This document shows, piece by piece, positions 28,665-37,776 of a stretch of DNA of 64,000 nucleotides. The stretch is from Cognatundibacterium luofuense (GTDB lineage Bacteria > Pseudomonadota > Gammaproteobacteria > Burkholderiales > Burkholderiaceae_D). The position numbers were made by a program, and so were the translations under genes. How positions within the stretch are numbered: the stretch's first letter is position 1; every line of letters begins with the position of its first letter. Below the pieces are notes generated by a model, which saw only the letters and a program-made list of their open reading frames with translations, had not been told where the DNA came from and searched no databases. The stretch is from the NCBI RefSeq assembly GCF_018139685.1, contig NZ_JAGSPN010000009.1, forward strand, positions 124,001-188,000, read 5' to 3'.

Positions 28665-29447
28665 TCAGCCAGCGATTTTCGCTTTTTTGAGCAGACCTTC
28701 CTGATATTGCTGCACTTTACGCTGTTGCAGACCACGACCCAGCTGGCCTTTGACTTCTTCCAGTGTCGGGAATTTGATCGGACGTGTATCGTCAACTTTG
28801 ATGATATGGAAACCGCGATCAGATTTGACCGGCGTTTCTGTGAACTGACCTTTTTGCAGGGCAGTGAATGCCTGACCGAATGCTGGTGGCAGACCGGATG
28901 GAACAACCCAGTCCAGATCGCCGCCGTTTGCTGCGGAACCGGTATCTTTGGATTGTTTTGCCAGTTCTTCGAATTTAGCGCCGGCTTTCAGTTTAGCGAT
29001 GATTGCTTTCGCTTCATCTTCTTTGTCTGTCTGAATGTGGGCGATATGGTATTCCTTGTCGCCAGCCTGTGCTTTCATGCGGTCATACTCTTGCTGAATT
29101 TCAGCATCGGAAACCGGATTTTTCTTTGCGTAGTCGTACATCAGGGCTTCCATCAGCACTTGCTGACGTGCCAGTTCCAACTGGGATTTGACTTCAGGGA
29201 TTTTTTCCAGAGTAGCTGCAGATTTCACTGCTTCCTGCAAGACAACTTCCTGAACGATCAGGTCGCGTTTGATCGCTTCACGCAATTGTGGCGAATCTTG
29301 TTGACCCTGTGCAGTTGCTTGTTTAACGAAAGCTTCCAGACGGGCAGCAGGAATTGCTTTACCGTTGACGGTTGCGACATTCTGAGCCATTGCAGGTACT
29401 GCTGTTGCAAGAAGAACTACCAGCAATTGAGCAGGTTTGAAATTCAT
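28665..29447 (-). CDS. Periplasmic parvulin-type peptidyl-prolyl isomerase
   Basis: A 260-residue exported foldase. It has a signal peptide (LLVVLLATAVPAMAQN), a SurA/PrsA-like N-terminal chaperone region, and one rotamase (PpiC) domain at about 130-225, with YHIAHIQ, GGDLDWV and TPVKSDRGFHIIKVDD. The tail LLKKAKIAG is charged. It probably assists folding of outer-membrane or secreted proteins. It is the last gene of the selO-msrB-yciB-bolA-ppiC run and is followed by a terminator. Confidence 0.9.
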   Translation of the reverse strand: MNFKPAQLLVVLLATAVPAMAQNVATVNGKAIPAARLEAFVKQATAQGQQDSPQLREAIKRDLIVQEVVLQEAVKSAATLEKIPEVKSQLELARQQVLMEALMYDYAKKNPVSDAEIQQEYDRMKAQAGDKEYHIAHIQTDKEDEAKAIIAKLKAGAKFEELAKQSKDTGSAANGGDLDWVVPSGLPPAFGQAFTALQKGQFTETPVKSDRGFHIIKVDDTRPIKFPTLEEVKGQLGRGLQQRKVQQYQEGLLKKAKIAG

Positions 29448-29488
29448 TGTCTGTTCCTAAAGGCAAAAACGGATGGTTAATCAAATTA

Positions 29489-29770
29489 TTATTGTGGGAT
29501 CTCTGACGGAGCCACTGCGGTGATCGCCAGTGCATGGATTTCCGCATGCATCATATCGCCGACAGCATCATACACCAGACGATGGCGTGATAAACGGTTT
29601 AATCCCTCAAATTGCGCAGAAACGATGTGGATTTTGTAATGTCCGCCACCGCTGGCCGCCCCTGCATGACCTACATGCAGGGCTGACTCATCCACAATTT
29701 GACACGAAACCGGTGCGAATGTGCTTTCGATTTTGTGACGAAGTTTTTCAGTGCGGTTCATGCTGCTCAT
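29489..29770 (-). CDS. bolA: BolA family protein
   Basis: A BolA-like protein of 93 residues (or 90 from the second ATG at 29761). The class II KH-like fold is visible in SGGGHYKIHIVSAQFEGLNRLSRHRLVYDAV, and HAEIHALAITAVAP closes the domain. BolA proteins pair with monothiol glutaredoxins in Fe-S trafficking and affect cell shape. The gene start overlaps the 3' end of yciB by about 20 bases, so translation is coupled. Confidence 0.93.
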   Translation of the reverse strand: MSSMNRTEKLRHKIESTFAPVSCQIVDESALHVGHAGAASGGGHYKIHIVSAQFEGLNRLSRHRLVYDAVGDMMHAEIHALAITAVAPSEIPQ

Positions 29771-30380
29771 CTTTCATGTATTTCGACAGGTAAAAACTCT
29801 GGGCAATCAGAAACGCCGGCATGATACCAATCACCGAGATCAGTTTGAAATTCGCCCATGCGGAGGTACTGAAATGTTGTGCGACCAGGATATTGGCAAC
29901 GCCCATGACAACAGAGAAGCCTACCCAGCTGTATAACAGACTGTTCCATACCGGATCAGGTAACTGAATCTGGCTTTCCATTGCAGCGCGGATCAGATTC
30001 TTTTTAAACAGCCATTGCCCTGCCAGTAAACCAATGGCGTACGTCCAGTACAGCACAGTCGGCTTCCATTTAATGAAAGTTTCGCTGTGGAAGTAAATAG
30101 TTGCGCCACCGAACACCAAGATAATAATGAACGATACCCAAAGTGCCGGCTCCACTTTTTGCCGGCGCACCAGTAAATACAGAATTTGTGCGCAGGATGC
30201 CAGCACCGCAACACCCGTCGCCAGCATGACCGGTGCAACTTCTGCTGTAATCGCACCGGCGGCGGAAACAGTGGCGAATAAAGCAGTCACCCATTGCTGG
30301 GCGCTGTCTTGATGAGACTCTCCCCATTTAAAAACTGCAAAGAAGAGCAGAACGGGGAAGATGTCGAACAGAATTTTCAT
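29748..30380 (-). CDS. yciB: Inner membrane septation protein A / YciB
   Basis: A 210-residue polytopic inner-membrane protein of the IspZ/YciB family, recognised by MKILFDIFPVLLFFAVFKWGE shortened to its signature DIFPVLLFFAVFKW, the KWKPTVLYW segment and HFSTSAWANFKLISVIG. Five or six membrane helices are visible. It is linked to septation and envelope synthesis. It lies 15 bases after msrB and overlaps bolA. Confidence 0.94.
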   Translation of the reverse strand: MKILFDIFPVLLFFAVFKWGESHQDSAQQWVTALFATVSAAGAITAEVAPVMLATGVAVLASCAQILYLLVRRQKVEPALWVSFIIILVFGGATIYFHSETFIKWKPTVLYWTYAIGLLAGQWLFKKNLIRAAMESQIQLPDPVWNSLLYSWVGFSVVMGVANILVAQHFSTSAWANFKLISVIGIMPAFLIAQSFYLSKYMKDEQHEPH

Positions 30381-30395
30381 GCAGTAGTCTGAGTA

Positions 30396-30788
30396 TTAAA
30401 TCGGAGTAAAAGTCATCGCCGCCGAATTGATGCAGTAACGCAGGCCGGTCGGTGGCGGACCATCAGGAAATACATGCCCTAAATGAGCGTCGCAGATGTT
30501 ACACAAAATCTCAGTGCGCGTCATGCCATGTGTGTAATCGGCGCGTTCGCGCACATTGGCCGGATTCAGTGCACGAAAATAGCTGGGCCAGCCGCAGCCT
30601 GAGTCAAATTTCGCATCCGAAGCAAACAACGCGGTTCCGCAGCAAACGCAATGATAAATGCCTGTTGCGTGGTGATCCCAGAATTCACCGGTAAATGCAC
30701 GTTCGGTCGCGGCTTTGCGGGTGACCTGATAGGCCAGCGGGCTCAGTTGTTCCTGCCATTCCTGCTCGGATTTAATCACTTTTTCCAT
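30396..30788 (-). CDS. msrB: Peptide-methionine (R)-S-oxide reductase
   Basis: MsrB repairs the R epimer of methionine sulfoxide. The 130-residue protein has the Zn cysteines in HCVCCG and [12 protein letters not shown], the SGCGWPS segment, and catalytic Cys in [10 protein letters not shown]. It has no signal peptide, so it is cytoplasmic. It begins 13 bases after selO, a pairing consistent with a shared role in oxidative stress. Confidence 0.96.
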   Translation of the reverse strand: MEKVIKSEQEWQEQLSPLAYQVTRKAATERAFTGEFWDHHATGIYHCVCCGTALFASDAKFDSGCGWPSYFRALNPANVRERADYTHGMTRTEILCNICDAHLGHVFPDGPPPTGLRYCINSAAMTFTPI

Positions 30789-30801
30789 GTTGTTCTCCTG
30801 T

Positions 30802-32286
30802 TTATGATGAGCAACTCACGCATAAATCACCAGCCCAGTCGGGTGGCAGGCTGGCATAAATCTCAGACTCCGGCTGTTCTGCAAACGGTTGCTGCAAAAT
30901 CCGGTGCAGGCGATCAATTTCACTGAAATCATCCTGCTGCGCTTTTTCAATTGCTATCTGCGCCAGATAGTTGCGCAGTATATATTTAGGATTCGCAGCC
31001 AGCATGGCAGCGTTGCGTTCTGAGTCGTTCCTGTTTTCTCTTTGGCAGCGTTCGCGGTAGCGTTGCAGCCAGTCAGGCAGCGCCTGCGCACCGCTGAATA
31101 ACGCAAATAATTCGTCGTCGTCGGCTGTTTTTTCGATTTTCAGATGCGATAAGGTGCGGAAGCTCAAAGTGAAATCGGCACGATGATCCTGCATCAGCTG
31201 GAAAAACTCGTTGAACAGATTCGCATCGTTTTCCTGAACAGTTTCCAGGCCGAATTTGGCACAGCAAAGTTGTTGCCAGTGTTGCTCAAATGCTGATTTG
31301 TAATTGTCCAGCGCTTGCTCGGTTGTTTCCACGCTGTTGATCAGCGGCACCAGCGTTTGCCCGAACGCGAACACATTCCACTGTCCGATGGCGGGCTGGT
31401 TGCGGTATGAATAGCGCCCCTGATGATCGCTGTGATTACAAATGTGATCGTGGTTGAACGCTTCCATAAAACCGAACGGACCGTAATCCAGCGTCAGTCC
31501 GAGTACCGACATATTGTCCGTATTCAGAACACCGTGCATGAAGCCAGATGCCTGCCATTGCGCGACCAGTCGCGCCGTGCGAATGGCAACTTCTCCCAAA
31601 AGTTCGGCGTACGGGTTTTCTTCGGACAGGCAGTGCGGATAATACTGTTGCAGTACGAAGTCAGTCAGTTGTTTCAGTTCATCTATCCTGCCCTGATAAT
31701 AAAAATGTTCAAAGTGCCCGAAGCGGATGAAGCTGGGCGCAACCCGCGTCACAATTGCGGTTGTTTCCGGCTGTTCACGCATCGCGTATTGCTTCGATCC
31801 TGAAAGGTGCAGCGCACGTGTAGTGTGAATGCCTAGTCCGTGCATCGCTTCGGAGCACAAATATTCCCTGATCGAAGAGCGAAGCACCGCACGCCCGTCT
31901 GCGCGGCGCGAATACGGTGTTTCTCCGGCTCCCTTTAACTGGATTTCCTGTTGCAGGCCATCGTTATCGCGGAGTTCGCCCAGCAACATCGCGCGTCCGT
32001 CACCCAGTTGTCCTGCCCAGACGCCAAACTGATGTCCGGAATAAACTGTTGCTACCGGCGTTTGCGTCGCACTGATGCGGTCGCCTGTGAGCTCAGCAAT
32101 CGCTTTTTCTGAAGAGATCAGAGAATCCGGTATTAGCAGGGATTTTGCCAGCGGTTCGTTCAGTAAGATACGATAGGATTTGCTGAGTGGCGCCGGGGTA
32201 ACTTCGCTATAAAACGATTTACCCAAAGTCAGAAAGCGCGCACGTTGCAGGGGTAGGGAAGGCAGTTCGTTTGGAGCATCTGGCAT
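30802..32286 (-). CDS. selO: Protein adenylyltransferase SelO (YdiU)
   Basis: A 494-residue pseudokinase-fold enzyme that transfers AMP from ATP to protein hydroxyls. Family landmarks are [60 protein letters not shown] and DYGPFGFME. The C-terminal CVSCSS carries the conserved Cys that is selenocysteine in some eukaryotic homologues. It is the first gene of a minus-strand run and is followed closely by msrB. Confidence 0.95.
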   Translation of the reverse strand: MPDAPNELPSLPLQRARFLTLGKSFYSEVTPAPLSKSYRILLNEPLAKSLLIPDSLISSEKAIAELTGDRISATQTPVATVYSGHQFGVWAGQLGDGRAMLLGELRDNDGLQQEIQLKGAGETPYSRRADGRAVLRSSIREYLCSEAMHGLGIHTTRALHLSGSKQYAMREQPETTAIVTRVAPSFIRFGHFEHFYYQGRIDELKQLTDFVLQQYYPHCLSEENPYAELLGEVAIRTARLVAQWQASGFMHGVLNTDNMSVLGLTLDYGPFGFMEAFNHDHICNHSDHQGRYSYRNQPAIGQWNVFAFGQTLVPLINSVETTEQALDNYKSAFEQHWQQLCCAKFGLETVQENDANLFNEFFQLMQDHRADFTLSFRTLSHLKIEKTADDDELFALFSGAQALPDWLQRYRERCQRENRNDSERNAAMLAANPKYILRNYLAQIAIEKAQQDDFSEIDRLHRILQQPFAEQPESEIYASLPPDWAGDLCVSCSS

Positions 32287-32360
32287 AGTCAGGCAATCGG
32301 GTTTTTATCATGCGCGTATTGTGACAGAGCTGCTGTTTTTTTGCCGGAGGCTGTGCCGGC

Positions 32361-32397
32361 AAAAAAATAACCCGTCATTTGACGGGTTATTTTTTTG
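32361..32397 (-). terminator. Terminator after the cheZ-cheA2 pair
   Basis: AAAAAAATAACCCGTC and GACGGGTTATTTTTTT are mirror arms, so the hairpin can act in either direction. A second stem, GCCGG...CCGGC, lies next to it at about 32342-32360. Confidence 0.88.
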
Positions 32398-32430
32398 TGA
32401 AAGCAAAATGAGTGACTGAGTGGTAAAAGA

Positions 32431-34317
32431 TCAGGCGCTCATCAGCTCACGTACTCTGCAGCCATCAATCAGGAAAGACAGACTAATGACCAGTACCAGC
32501 TCACCTTCGGCAGAGCGCGCAGTACCTGTTACGCCCGGCGTTGTAATGCACGTCAGTGGTTTTATCACCAGATCCGCTGTGCCATCAACAGAATCGACGG
32601 ACAGGATGTACGGACTTGGCGCTGCAATGACAATGCCAACACGTTCAGAGGCTGGCGAGTATCCAAGAATACGTCCCAGAGATTTAACTGGTAACGGACG
32701 TCCGAGATCGCGCAACACAGGCTGACCACCAACGCTCTCAAATTCTTCCGGCAATTCGACAACGCGCTGTACGGTCGCCATCGGTAACGCCAGTGAAGCA
32801 CCGTCCGTGCGGACAACCATCGTCGGAACAATCGATAATTCGATCGGCAGACGAATCAGGAAAGTCGTCCCTTTGCCGAGCTCGGAGGCGATGCGAATCG
32901 CTCCGCGATGGCGCTCAACGGCTGTCTTCACCACGTCCATGCCGACACCGCGTCCGGAGACGCTGGAGGCAACTTCTTTCGTGGAGAAGCCGGGCAGGAA
33001 AACGAGCTGGAATGCTTCGTCATCCGTGCGCGCATCATGCGGGTTGATCAGACCTTTGGAAATCGCTTTATCACGCAATTTCTGAGCGTCCATGCCTTTG
33101 CCGTCGTCAGAGACTTCAATCATGACGCTGCTGGCTTCCTGCCAGGCTTTCAGAGAAATTGTGGCACGTACTGGTTTGTTGATTTGTGCACGGTCTTCTG
33201 CGGATTCGATACCGTGATCCAGCGCATTTCGCAGCATGTGAACCAGTGGATCATACAGGCTGTCAACCACAACGCGGTCCACTTCGGTTTCAGCACCGGA
33301 GATGACCAGATCGACATCTTTACCCAGATCACGTGCCAGTTCACGAACCAGACGCGGGAATTTCTGGAACAGACGACCAACCGGTTGCATACGTGTCGCC
33401 AGTGTGGCGCGCTGTAGTTCAGTAGAGTAACGCGATGCCCGGGTCAGCGTTTCCGTCAATGCGGACATGATCGGTGCAGCTTGTCCGTCAAATTTGAACT
33501 GACTGAGTTTTTCCAGCAGAACAGCAGCCTGATTTGCCGCCTGAACAGACTCGCCTGCCACTTCCAGCAGCGTGTTCAGTTTGACGGCATCAATACGGAT
33601 ACTTTCTTCTTTGGCCGGAGCATTCTGTTTGATCGCAGCGTCAGGCGTTGCCAGCGTTGCTTTAACGGCTTCTGTTTCTTCGCGAATGCTGGCCGGTGCA
33701 GGTGCTGCGGCTACAGGTGCTGAAGCAACTGGCTGAGCAATAACGTCAGCGACTTGTTCCGGCAATGTGCCTGGCGGAACGACGGCGCGGTAATAGGCCG
33801 TCCAGTCAATCTCGCCATCTTTGTTATTCGCTTCTGCGGAAACAGGTGCCGGTGCAGCAGCGACAGGCGCAATTGCAGCAGGCGCAGCTACCGGTGCTGG
33901 TGCGGGGGCAGCGACTGCAGCCGGGGTGGATGAACCACCTTCGATCGCATCGGTCAGCATGCGTTCCAGCGCTGGCGGCATTGTTGATAACTGTTCCGGC
34001 GGCGTGCCGTTATTCAGTGCTGCCAGCTGGTCTGCAACAAATCCGCTTGCCTCCAGTGCCGCTTCAATCGCTTCTGGTGTGACTGCTGCTTTGCCTGTGC
34101 GAAGCGCATCGAACAGGTTTTCAGTCAGATGGCAGGCAGATACCATCGCAGTCAGGTTCATGAAACCCGCGCCGCCTTTGATGGTGTGGAAGGAGCGAAA
34201 CACTGCATTCAGTGTATTCATATCCCCGGGATTGCGTTCCAGGGATAACAAGTGCTCTTCTACGTTTGTTGCGAGGTCCAGTGCCTCGACAACAAACTCT
34301 CTCAGCATCTCATCCAT
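32431..34317 (-). CDS. cheA: Second CheA-type chemotaxis histidine kinase
   Basis: A 628-residue kinase with HPt H44 in FHTIKGGAGF and an Ala/Pro-rich linker at about 130-245. The HATPase motifs are HMLRNALDHGIE, SDDGKGMD, LPGFST and GRGVGMDVV, followed by a CheW-like C-terminal domain. It is shorter than the cluster CheA and lacks a receiver. It is directly coupled to cheZ (TAATG overlap), with no cheW, cheY or receptor beside it, so its partners must be encoded elsewhere. It could feed the flagellar pathway or a separate one. Confidence 0.95.
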   Translation of the reverse strand: MDEMLREFVVEALDLATNVEEHLLSLERNPGDMNTLNAVFRSFHTIKGGAGFMNLTAMVSACHLTENLFDALRTGKAAVTPEAIEAALEASGFVADQLAALNNGTPPEQLSTMPPALERMLTDAIEGGSSTPAAVAAPAPAPVAAPAAIAPVAAAPAPVSAEANNKDGEIDWTAYYRAVVPPGTLPEQVADVIAQPVASAPVAAAPAPASIREETEAVKATLATPDAAIKQNAPAKEESIRIDAVKLNTLLEVAGESVQAANQAAVLLEKLSQFKFDGQAAPIMSALTETLTRASRYSTELQRATLATRMQPVGRLFQKFPRLVRELARDLGKDVDLVISGAETEVDRVVVDSLYDPLVHMLRNALDHGIESAEDRAQINKPVRATISLKAWQEASSVMIEVSDDGKGMDAQKLRDKAISKGLINPHDARTDDEAFQLVFLPGFSTKEVASSVSGRGVGMDVVKTAVERHRGAIRIASELGKGTTFLIRLPIELSIVPTMVVRTDGASLALPMATVQRVVELPEEFESVGGQPVLRDLGRPLPVKSLGRILGYSPASERVGIVIAAPSPYILSVDSVDGTADLVIKPLTCITTPGVTGTARSAEGELVLVISLSFLIDGCRVRELMSA

Positions 34318-35072
34318 TAGAAACCCAAGCTCTCAAGAAGGTTGTCAACATCGTCCTGTTCCAGTGCAGCGTTCGGAACAGACGGGCCCTCCATCAGTTC
34401 AACTGCTTTGTCTCGCAAATCTGCCGGAGCATTGTCCAGCAGAATCTGCGCCAGTTCGCGTTCAACACGCTTGTTGATGGCAACAACTTTCTTAATCAGC
34501 TGCCCGGTCAGATCCTGGAAGTCCTGTGCCATCATGATGTCGAGCAGACGGGCCTTTTCAGCTTCCGTTGCTGCCATGACGACGTTGGCGAACTCTTTAG
34601 AATCGCGGGCCAGTGATTTGAATTCTTCGACAGACATTTTTCCAGCGAACAGATCGTCCCAGCGGGTGTCGATTACTTTCGCTTTTTTGGCCAGTGCATC
34701 CTGTTCAGGCATACCGAGATCGGTTGCATTCAGAACTTTATTGGCGGCCTGTTCGGTCAGGGTGGCAACGTATTCAAGACGGTCCTGCGCATCGGCAACC
34801 TGAATGGCGACATCGGATAAAGACCGGTCGTAGCCCAGTGCACGCATCGAGTCATGCAACATACGCACGACATTGCCGAGGCGATCAAAAATAGGCAGGT
34901 TTGCATCATCACTGGTGCCTGAAAGGTCCAGCTTGCCAGCAGGATCTTCTTCCGTTTGCGGGGCTGCGGTACTTTCGGTGCTGGTTGTATCCGGAGCAGC
35001 GCTTAATGTTTCCTGGCGCTGGGAGGCCATTTCTTCAAACAGGGCTTCCAGATCATCTGCTGAATCGGTCAT
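34317..35072 (-). CDS. cheZ: Protein phosphatase CheZ
   Basis: CheZ dephosphorylates CheY-P. The catalytic helix MMAQDFQDLTGQLIKKVV is intact (Asp and Gln of DLTGQ), and the C-terminal CheY-docking peptide DDVDNLLESLGF is present. The start is ATG at 35072 with GGAGAA nine bases upstream; a longer frame from 35120 lacks support. The product has 251 residues. It is separated from the main chemotaxis cluster by about 14 kb and placed with a second cheA. Confidence 0.95.
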   Translation of the reverse strand: MTDSADDLEALFEEMASQRQETLSAAPDTTSTESTAAPQTEEDPAGKLDLSGTSDDANLPIFDRLGNVVRMLHDSMRALGYDRSLSDVAIQVADAQDRLEYVATLTEQAANKVLNATDLGMPEQDALAKKAKVIDTRWDDLFAGKMSVEEFKSLARDSKEFANVVMAATEAEKARLLDIMMAQDFQDLTGQLIKKVVAINKRVERELAQILLDNAPADLRDKAVELMEGPSVPNAALEQDDVDNLLESLGF

Positions 35073-35311
35073 CTTATTGGTTCTCCATATCGCTGTGACT
35101 TTTGTGCAATTGTTCCACAAGTACCATGGTTTATGTTTCTTTTCGGCAAAAAAGTACGACGACCATCTTACCGCGTATCTGAGGCGGAGACCTGATGCTG
35201 AGCAAACCCGCTGCTGCAGCGACGGACTCTGACAACGTCATAGTAGCAGGACTTTGTAGAAGAGTAACCGTAACGCATTAAATTTATCAATGTTTTGCTC
35301 AATAGACACAG

Positions 35312-35770
35312 TCAGGAAGCCGCGCCGTTAAAGCGTTTAATGAAATCTGCCGGTGTCAGTACAGGAAAACGACCTGATTTTTGCAGGCGTTTGTTCAGTT
35401 TGAGTAAAGCCTTATCTTTAGAAACCAGGGCGATGGCCTGGCTTCCGGCTGCAACGACGACGAATTTCTGGTCGTCTTTGTCTTTGCATTGCGGCAGTAC
35501 TGCATTGGCTGCGTCTTCGTCGGGTTCGATCACCTGAATCAGTGCGTCGAAGTGCGCAATGGCCGCATCGGTATCGTTCATATACGCCTTCAGATGCGGA
35601 TACTTCAGAACTGCCAGCCATTCATTGCGGCACCGGCGTGAGGTAACGGGCTGGAGTTGATGAGCGCTGAGAATGTCCAGAATCGGTGTGACGGCAGGAT
35701 TCTGAAACAGGAAAAGATCCAGGCAGACATTCGTGTCGAGAACGACGGGCTTCGGTATGATGGCGTCCAT
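35312..35770 (-). CDS. PIN-domain protein (putative toxin or ribonuclease)
   Basis: A 152-residue PIN-fold protein with the acidic residues expected for a metal-dependent RNase: VLDTNVCLDL, RNEWLAV, KDKDDQKF and VSKDKALL. It belongs to the COG1569-like group of single PIN proteins. No antitoxin gene is adjacent, so a toxin-antitoxin role is unproven. It starts 21 bases from yaaA on the opposite strand, sharing a very short promoter region. Confidence 0.8.
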   Translation of the reverse strand: MDAIIPKPVVLDTNVCLDLFLFQNPAVTPILDILSAHQLQPVTSRRCRNEWLAVLKYPHLKAYMNDTDAAIAHFDALIQVIEPDEDAANAVLPQCKDKDDQKFVVVAAGSQAIALVSKDKALLKLNKRLQKSGRFPVLTPADFIKRFNGAAS

Positions 35771-35791
35771 GTTTGTTTTGTGAGTCTGTTT

Positions 35792-36568
35792 ATGTTGATT
35801 GTTGTTTCGCCTGCAAAGAGCCTGGATTATACAAGTACCATTTCTGAAACCATGATGACAGAACCTGTGCTGATGGATCAGGCGCAGTTACTGATTGATG
35901 TACTGAAGCATAAGTCCGTGCAGGAAGTGCGCGAGCTGATGGATATTTCAGAAGATCTGGGTAATCTGAATGTGCAACGGTTTCGTGCGTGGCAGCGTCA
36001 CCCGGACCCGGCAACGGTGCGTCAGGCGGTGTTCGCTTTTAATGGTGATGTGTATGAAGGACTGGCGGCGGCTTCATTGTCCGCAGATGCGCTGAACTAT
36101 CTTCAAAACCGGCTGCGGATTTTATCGGGCTTGTACGGCGTGTTGCGTCCGCTGGATGCATTGCAGGCATATCGCCTGGAGATGGGGACGCGACTGGTCA
36201 CGGATCACGGAAAAAATCTGTACACCTTTTGGGGACAGCAGATTACGGATGTTTTGCGAAACCAGATGAAAGCATTGAAGACGGATACGCTGGTGAATCT
36301 GGCTTCCGATGAATACTTTAAATCTGTCAAAGTTCGCGAGCTCGGCGGGCGAGTGATCACGCCACAATTTTATGACTGGAAAAACGGTCAGTACAAAATC
36401 ATCTCTTTTTACGCTAAACGTGCGCGTGGTCTGATGGCACGTTTTTGTGCCGAACAACGGCTTGCCGATCCTGAGCAAATGAAAGCGTTTGATACGGATG
36501 GTTATCAGTATTGTCAGGATGCTTCCGATGCGGATCACTGGGTGTTCAGGCGAAGACTGGGCGAATAA
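35792..36568 (+). CDS. yaaA: Peroxide stress protein YaaA
   Basis: A 258-residue member of the UPF0246/YaaA family, which lowers free iron and limits Fenton damage under peroxide. Diagnostic parts are MLIVVSPAKSLDYTS, LRILSGLYGVLRPLDALQAY, LEMGTRL, NLASDEYFKSV and ISFYAKRARGLMARF. The ATG at 35792 gives the exact family N terminus; an upstream ATG at 35657 would add 45 residues that overlap the divergent PIN gene. Confidence 0.95.
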   Translation: MLIVVSPAKSLDYTSTISETMMTEPVLMDQAQLLIDVLKHKSVQEVRELMDISEDLGNLNVQRFRAWQRHPDPATVRQAVFAFNGDVYEGLAAASLSADALNYLQNRLRILSGLYGVLRPLDALQAYRLEMGTRLVTDHGKNLYTFWGQQITDVLRNQMKALKTDTLVNLASDEYFKSVKVRELGGRVITPQFYDWKNGQYKIISFYAKRARGLMARFCAEQRLADPEQMKAFDTDGYQYCQDASDADHWVFRRRLGE

Positions 36569-36657
36569 GTGAAAAGGCATGGCTGTCCGGCACTTTTCTG
36601 CGATATCGGATGGTCAGTCATTTCGCCTGATGATGATCGGTAAACAGGTGTATTTGT

Positions 36658-36743
36658 GCAGATATCGTCACTGATGCTTTTCGGAGAGCCGGACTTTGTG
36701 CCGACGACAGCGATATGGCTGTGCAGAACACCGCATTTGAGGC
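36658..36743 (+). repeat. Interspersed intergenic repeat, copy C
   Basis: The unit begins GCAGATATCG as in copy A and ends ACACCGCATTTGAGGC. Over positions 31-80 it matches the 49-kb copy at 43 of 50 bases, with most changes in the CAGCGATATG block. The similarity runs on into ATTTTCGGGTGCT. Confidence 0.8.
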
Positions 36744-36851
36744 ATTTTCGGGTGCTGCAGAGGCTTCCGGCGCCGCCGCTCTTAAAATTGCTTGAAATTC
36801 TACGCGGACGACGAGGGTTGTCTGCGTTTTGTTGATAATCCGGCGAAGCAT

Positions 36852-36888
36852 AAAAAAACCGCATGCCTGACAGGATGCGGTTTTTTTT
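36852..36888 (-). terminator. Terminator after bamD
   Basis: AAAAAAACCGCATgCCTG...CAGGATGCGGTTTTTTTT; arms with T-runs on both strands, so it may serve bamD and also the yaaA side. Confidence 0.88.
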
Positions 36889-36929
36889 GATGAATCAGCA
36901 CCGGAAACAGATGCTGATGCAGAAGCTGA

Positions 36930-37745
36930 TTACTTCCAGATCTGCCACCAGCTTTTTCCTTGTTTTTTGCCGGAAGCAATTTCACTGTTCGGGAATGTTT
37001 TCGTGAATACGCGCTGGGCGTCATCGCGCAATTCCGTCATGCCCATTGCGTCATAGGATTTCACCATAATGAACAATGCTTCTTCAATCGCAGGAGCATC
37101 CGGATATTCGGTAATAGCGGTTTTCGCACGGTTTGCTGCTGCCAGATAGGCGCCACGGCGGAAGTAGTAACGTGCAACGTGAACGTCGTACTGTGCCAGT
37201 GCATTGACCAGATACTTCATGCGGGACAGGGCATCCGGCGTGTATTTGCTGTCCGGGAACTGTGTGACCAGTTGTTTGAACGCATCGAAAGAATCGCGGG
37301 ATGCTTTCGGGTCACGTTCAGTAATATCCTGATTGCCGATGAAGTTCAGCAAACCGAGCTGATCATTAAATGTGATCAGGCCACGCAGGTAGTACATATA
37401 GTCCAGATTGTCGTGATTCGGGTGCAGCTTGATGAAGCGCTCAACGGCAGCCAGCGCCTGAGCCTGATCACCTTGCTTGTAATAAGAATACGCGGTTTCC
37501 ATCTGAGCTTGCTGGGCATAAGTGCCAAACGGATAACGTGACTCCAGTTTTTCAAAGTACTGAATCGCTTTCTCGTAAGAGCCTGCCGCCATTTCATCCT
37601 TGGCTTCAGCGTATAATCTCGCTGCTGACCAGGTTTTTGTGTCGTCCCCTTTCTCACCGAACGTTCCGCAGCCGCTTAAAGAAACGACAGTGGCACAAGC
37701 GAGAACCAGCAATTTCAAAGATTTACCGTGCATAAATATGTGCAT
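36930..37745 (-). CDS. bamD: Outer membrane protein assembly factor BamD
   Basis: BamD is an outer-membrane lipoprotein of the BAM complex that inserts beta-barrel proteins. The lipobox LSGC lies after the signal helix LKLLVLACATVVS. TPR-like repeats follow (ARLYAEAKDEMAAGSYEKAI, FEKLESRYPFGTYAQQAQ, AVERFIKLHPNHDNLDY). The 271-residue length is standard. It is divergent from rluD, the usual bamD-rluD arrangement in proteobacteria. Confidence 0.96.
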   Translation of the reverse strand: MHIFMHGKSLKLLVLACATVVSLSGCGTFGEKGDDTKTWSAARLYAEAKDEMAAGSYEKAIQYFEKLESRYPFGTYAQQAQMETAYSYYKQGDQAQALAAVERFIKLHPNHDNLDYMYYLRGLITFNDQLGLLNFIGNQDITERDPKASRDSFDAFKQLVTQFPDSKYTPDALSRMKYLVNALAQYDVHVARYYFRRGAYLAAANRAKTAITEYPDAPAIEEALFIMVKSYDAMGMTELRDDAQRVFTKTFPNSEIASGKKQGKSWWQIWK

Positions 37746-37776
37746 GAGCAGAAAAATAAGTTACGGATTATAGCCG

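Larger units (their letters stand above)
36569..36929. other. Convergent intergenic region between yaaA and bamD
   Basis: This contains interspersed repeat copy C and the bamD terminator. No coding sequence is supported. Confidence 0.7.

Noticed and set aside
35125-35165. GCCGAAAA on the minus strand upstream of cheZ as a sigma-28 -10 box
   Set aside because: The -35 position does not match the consensus.
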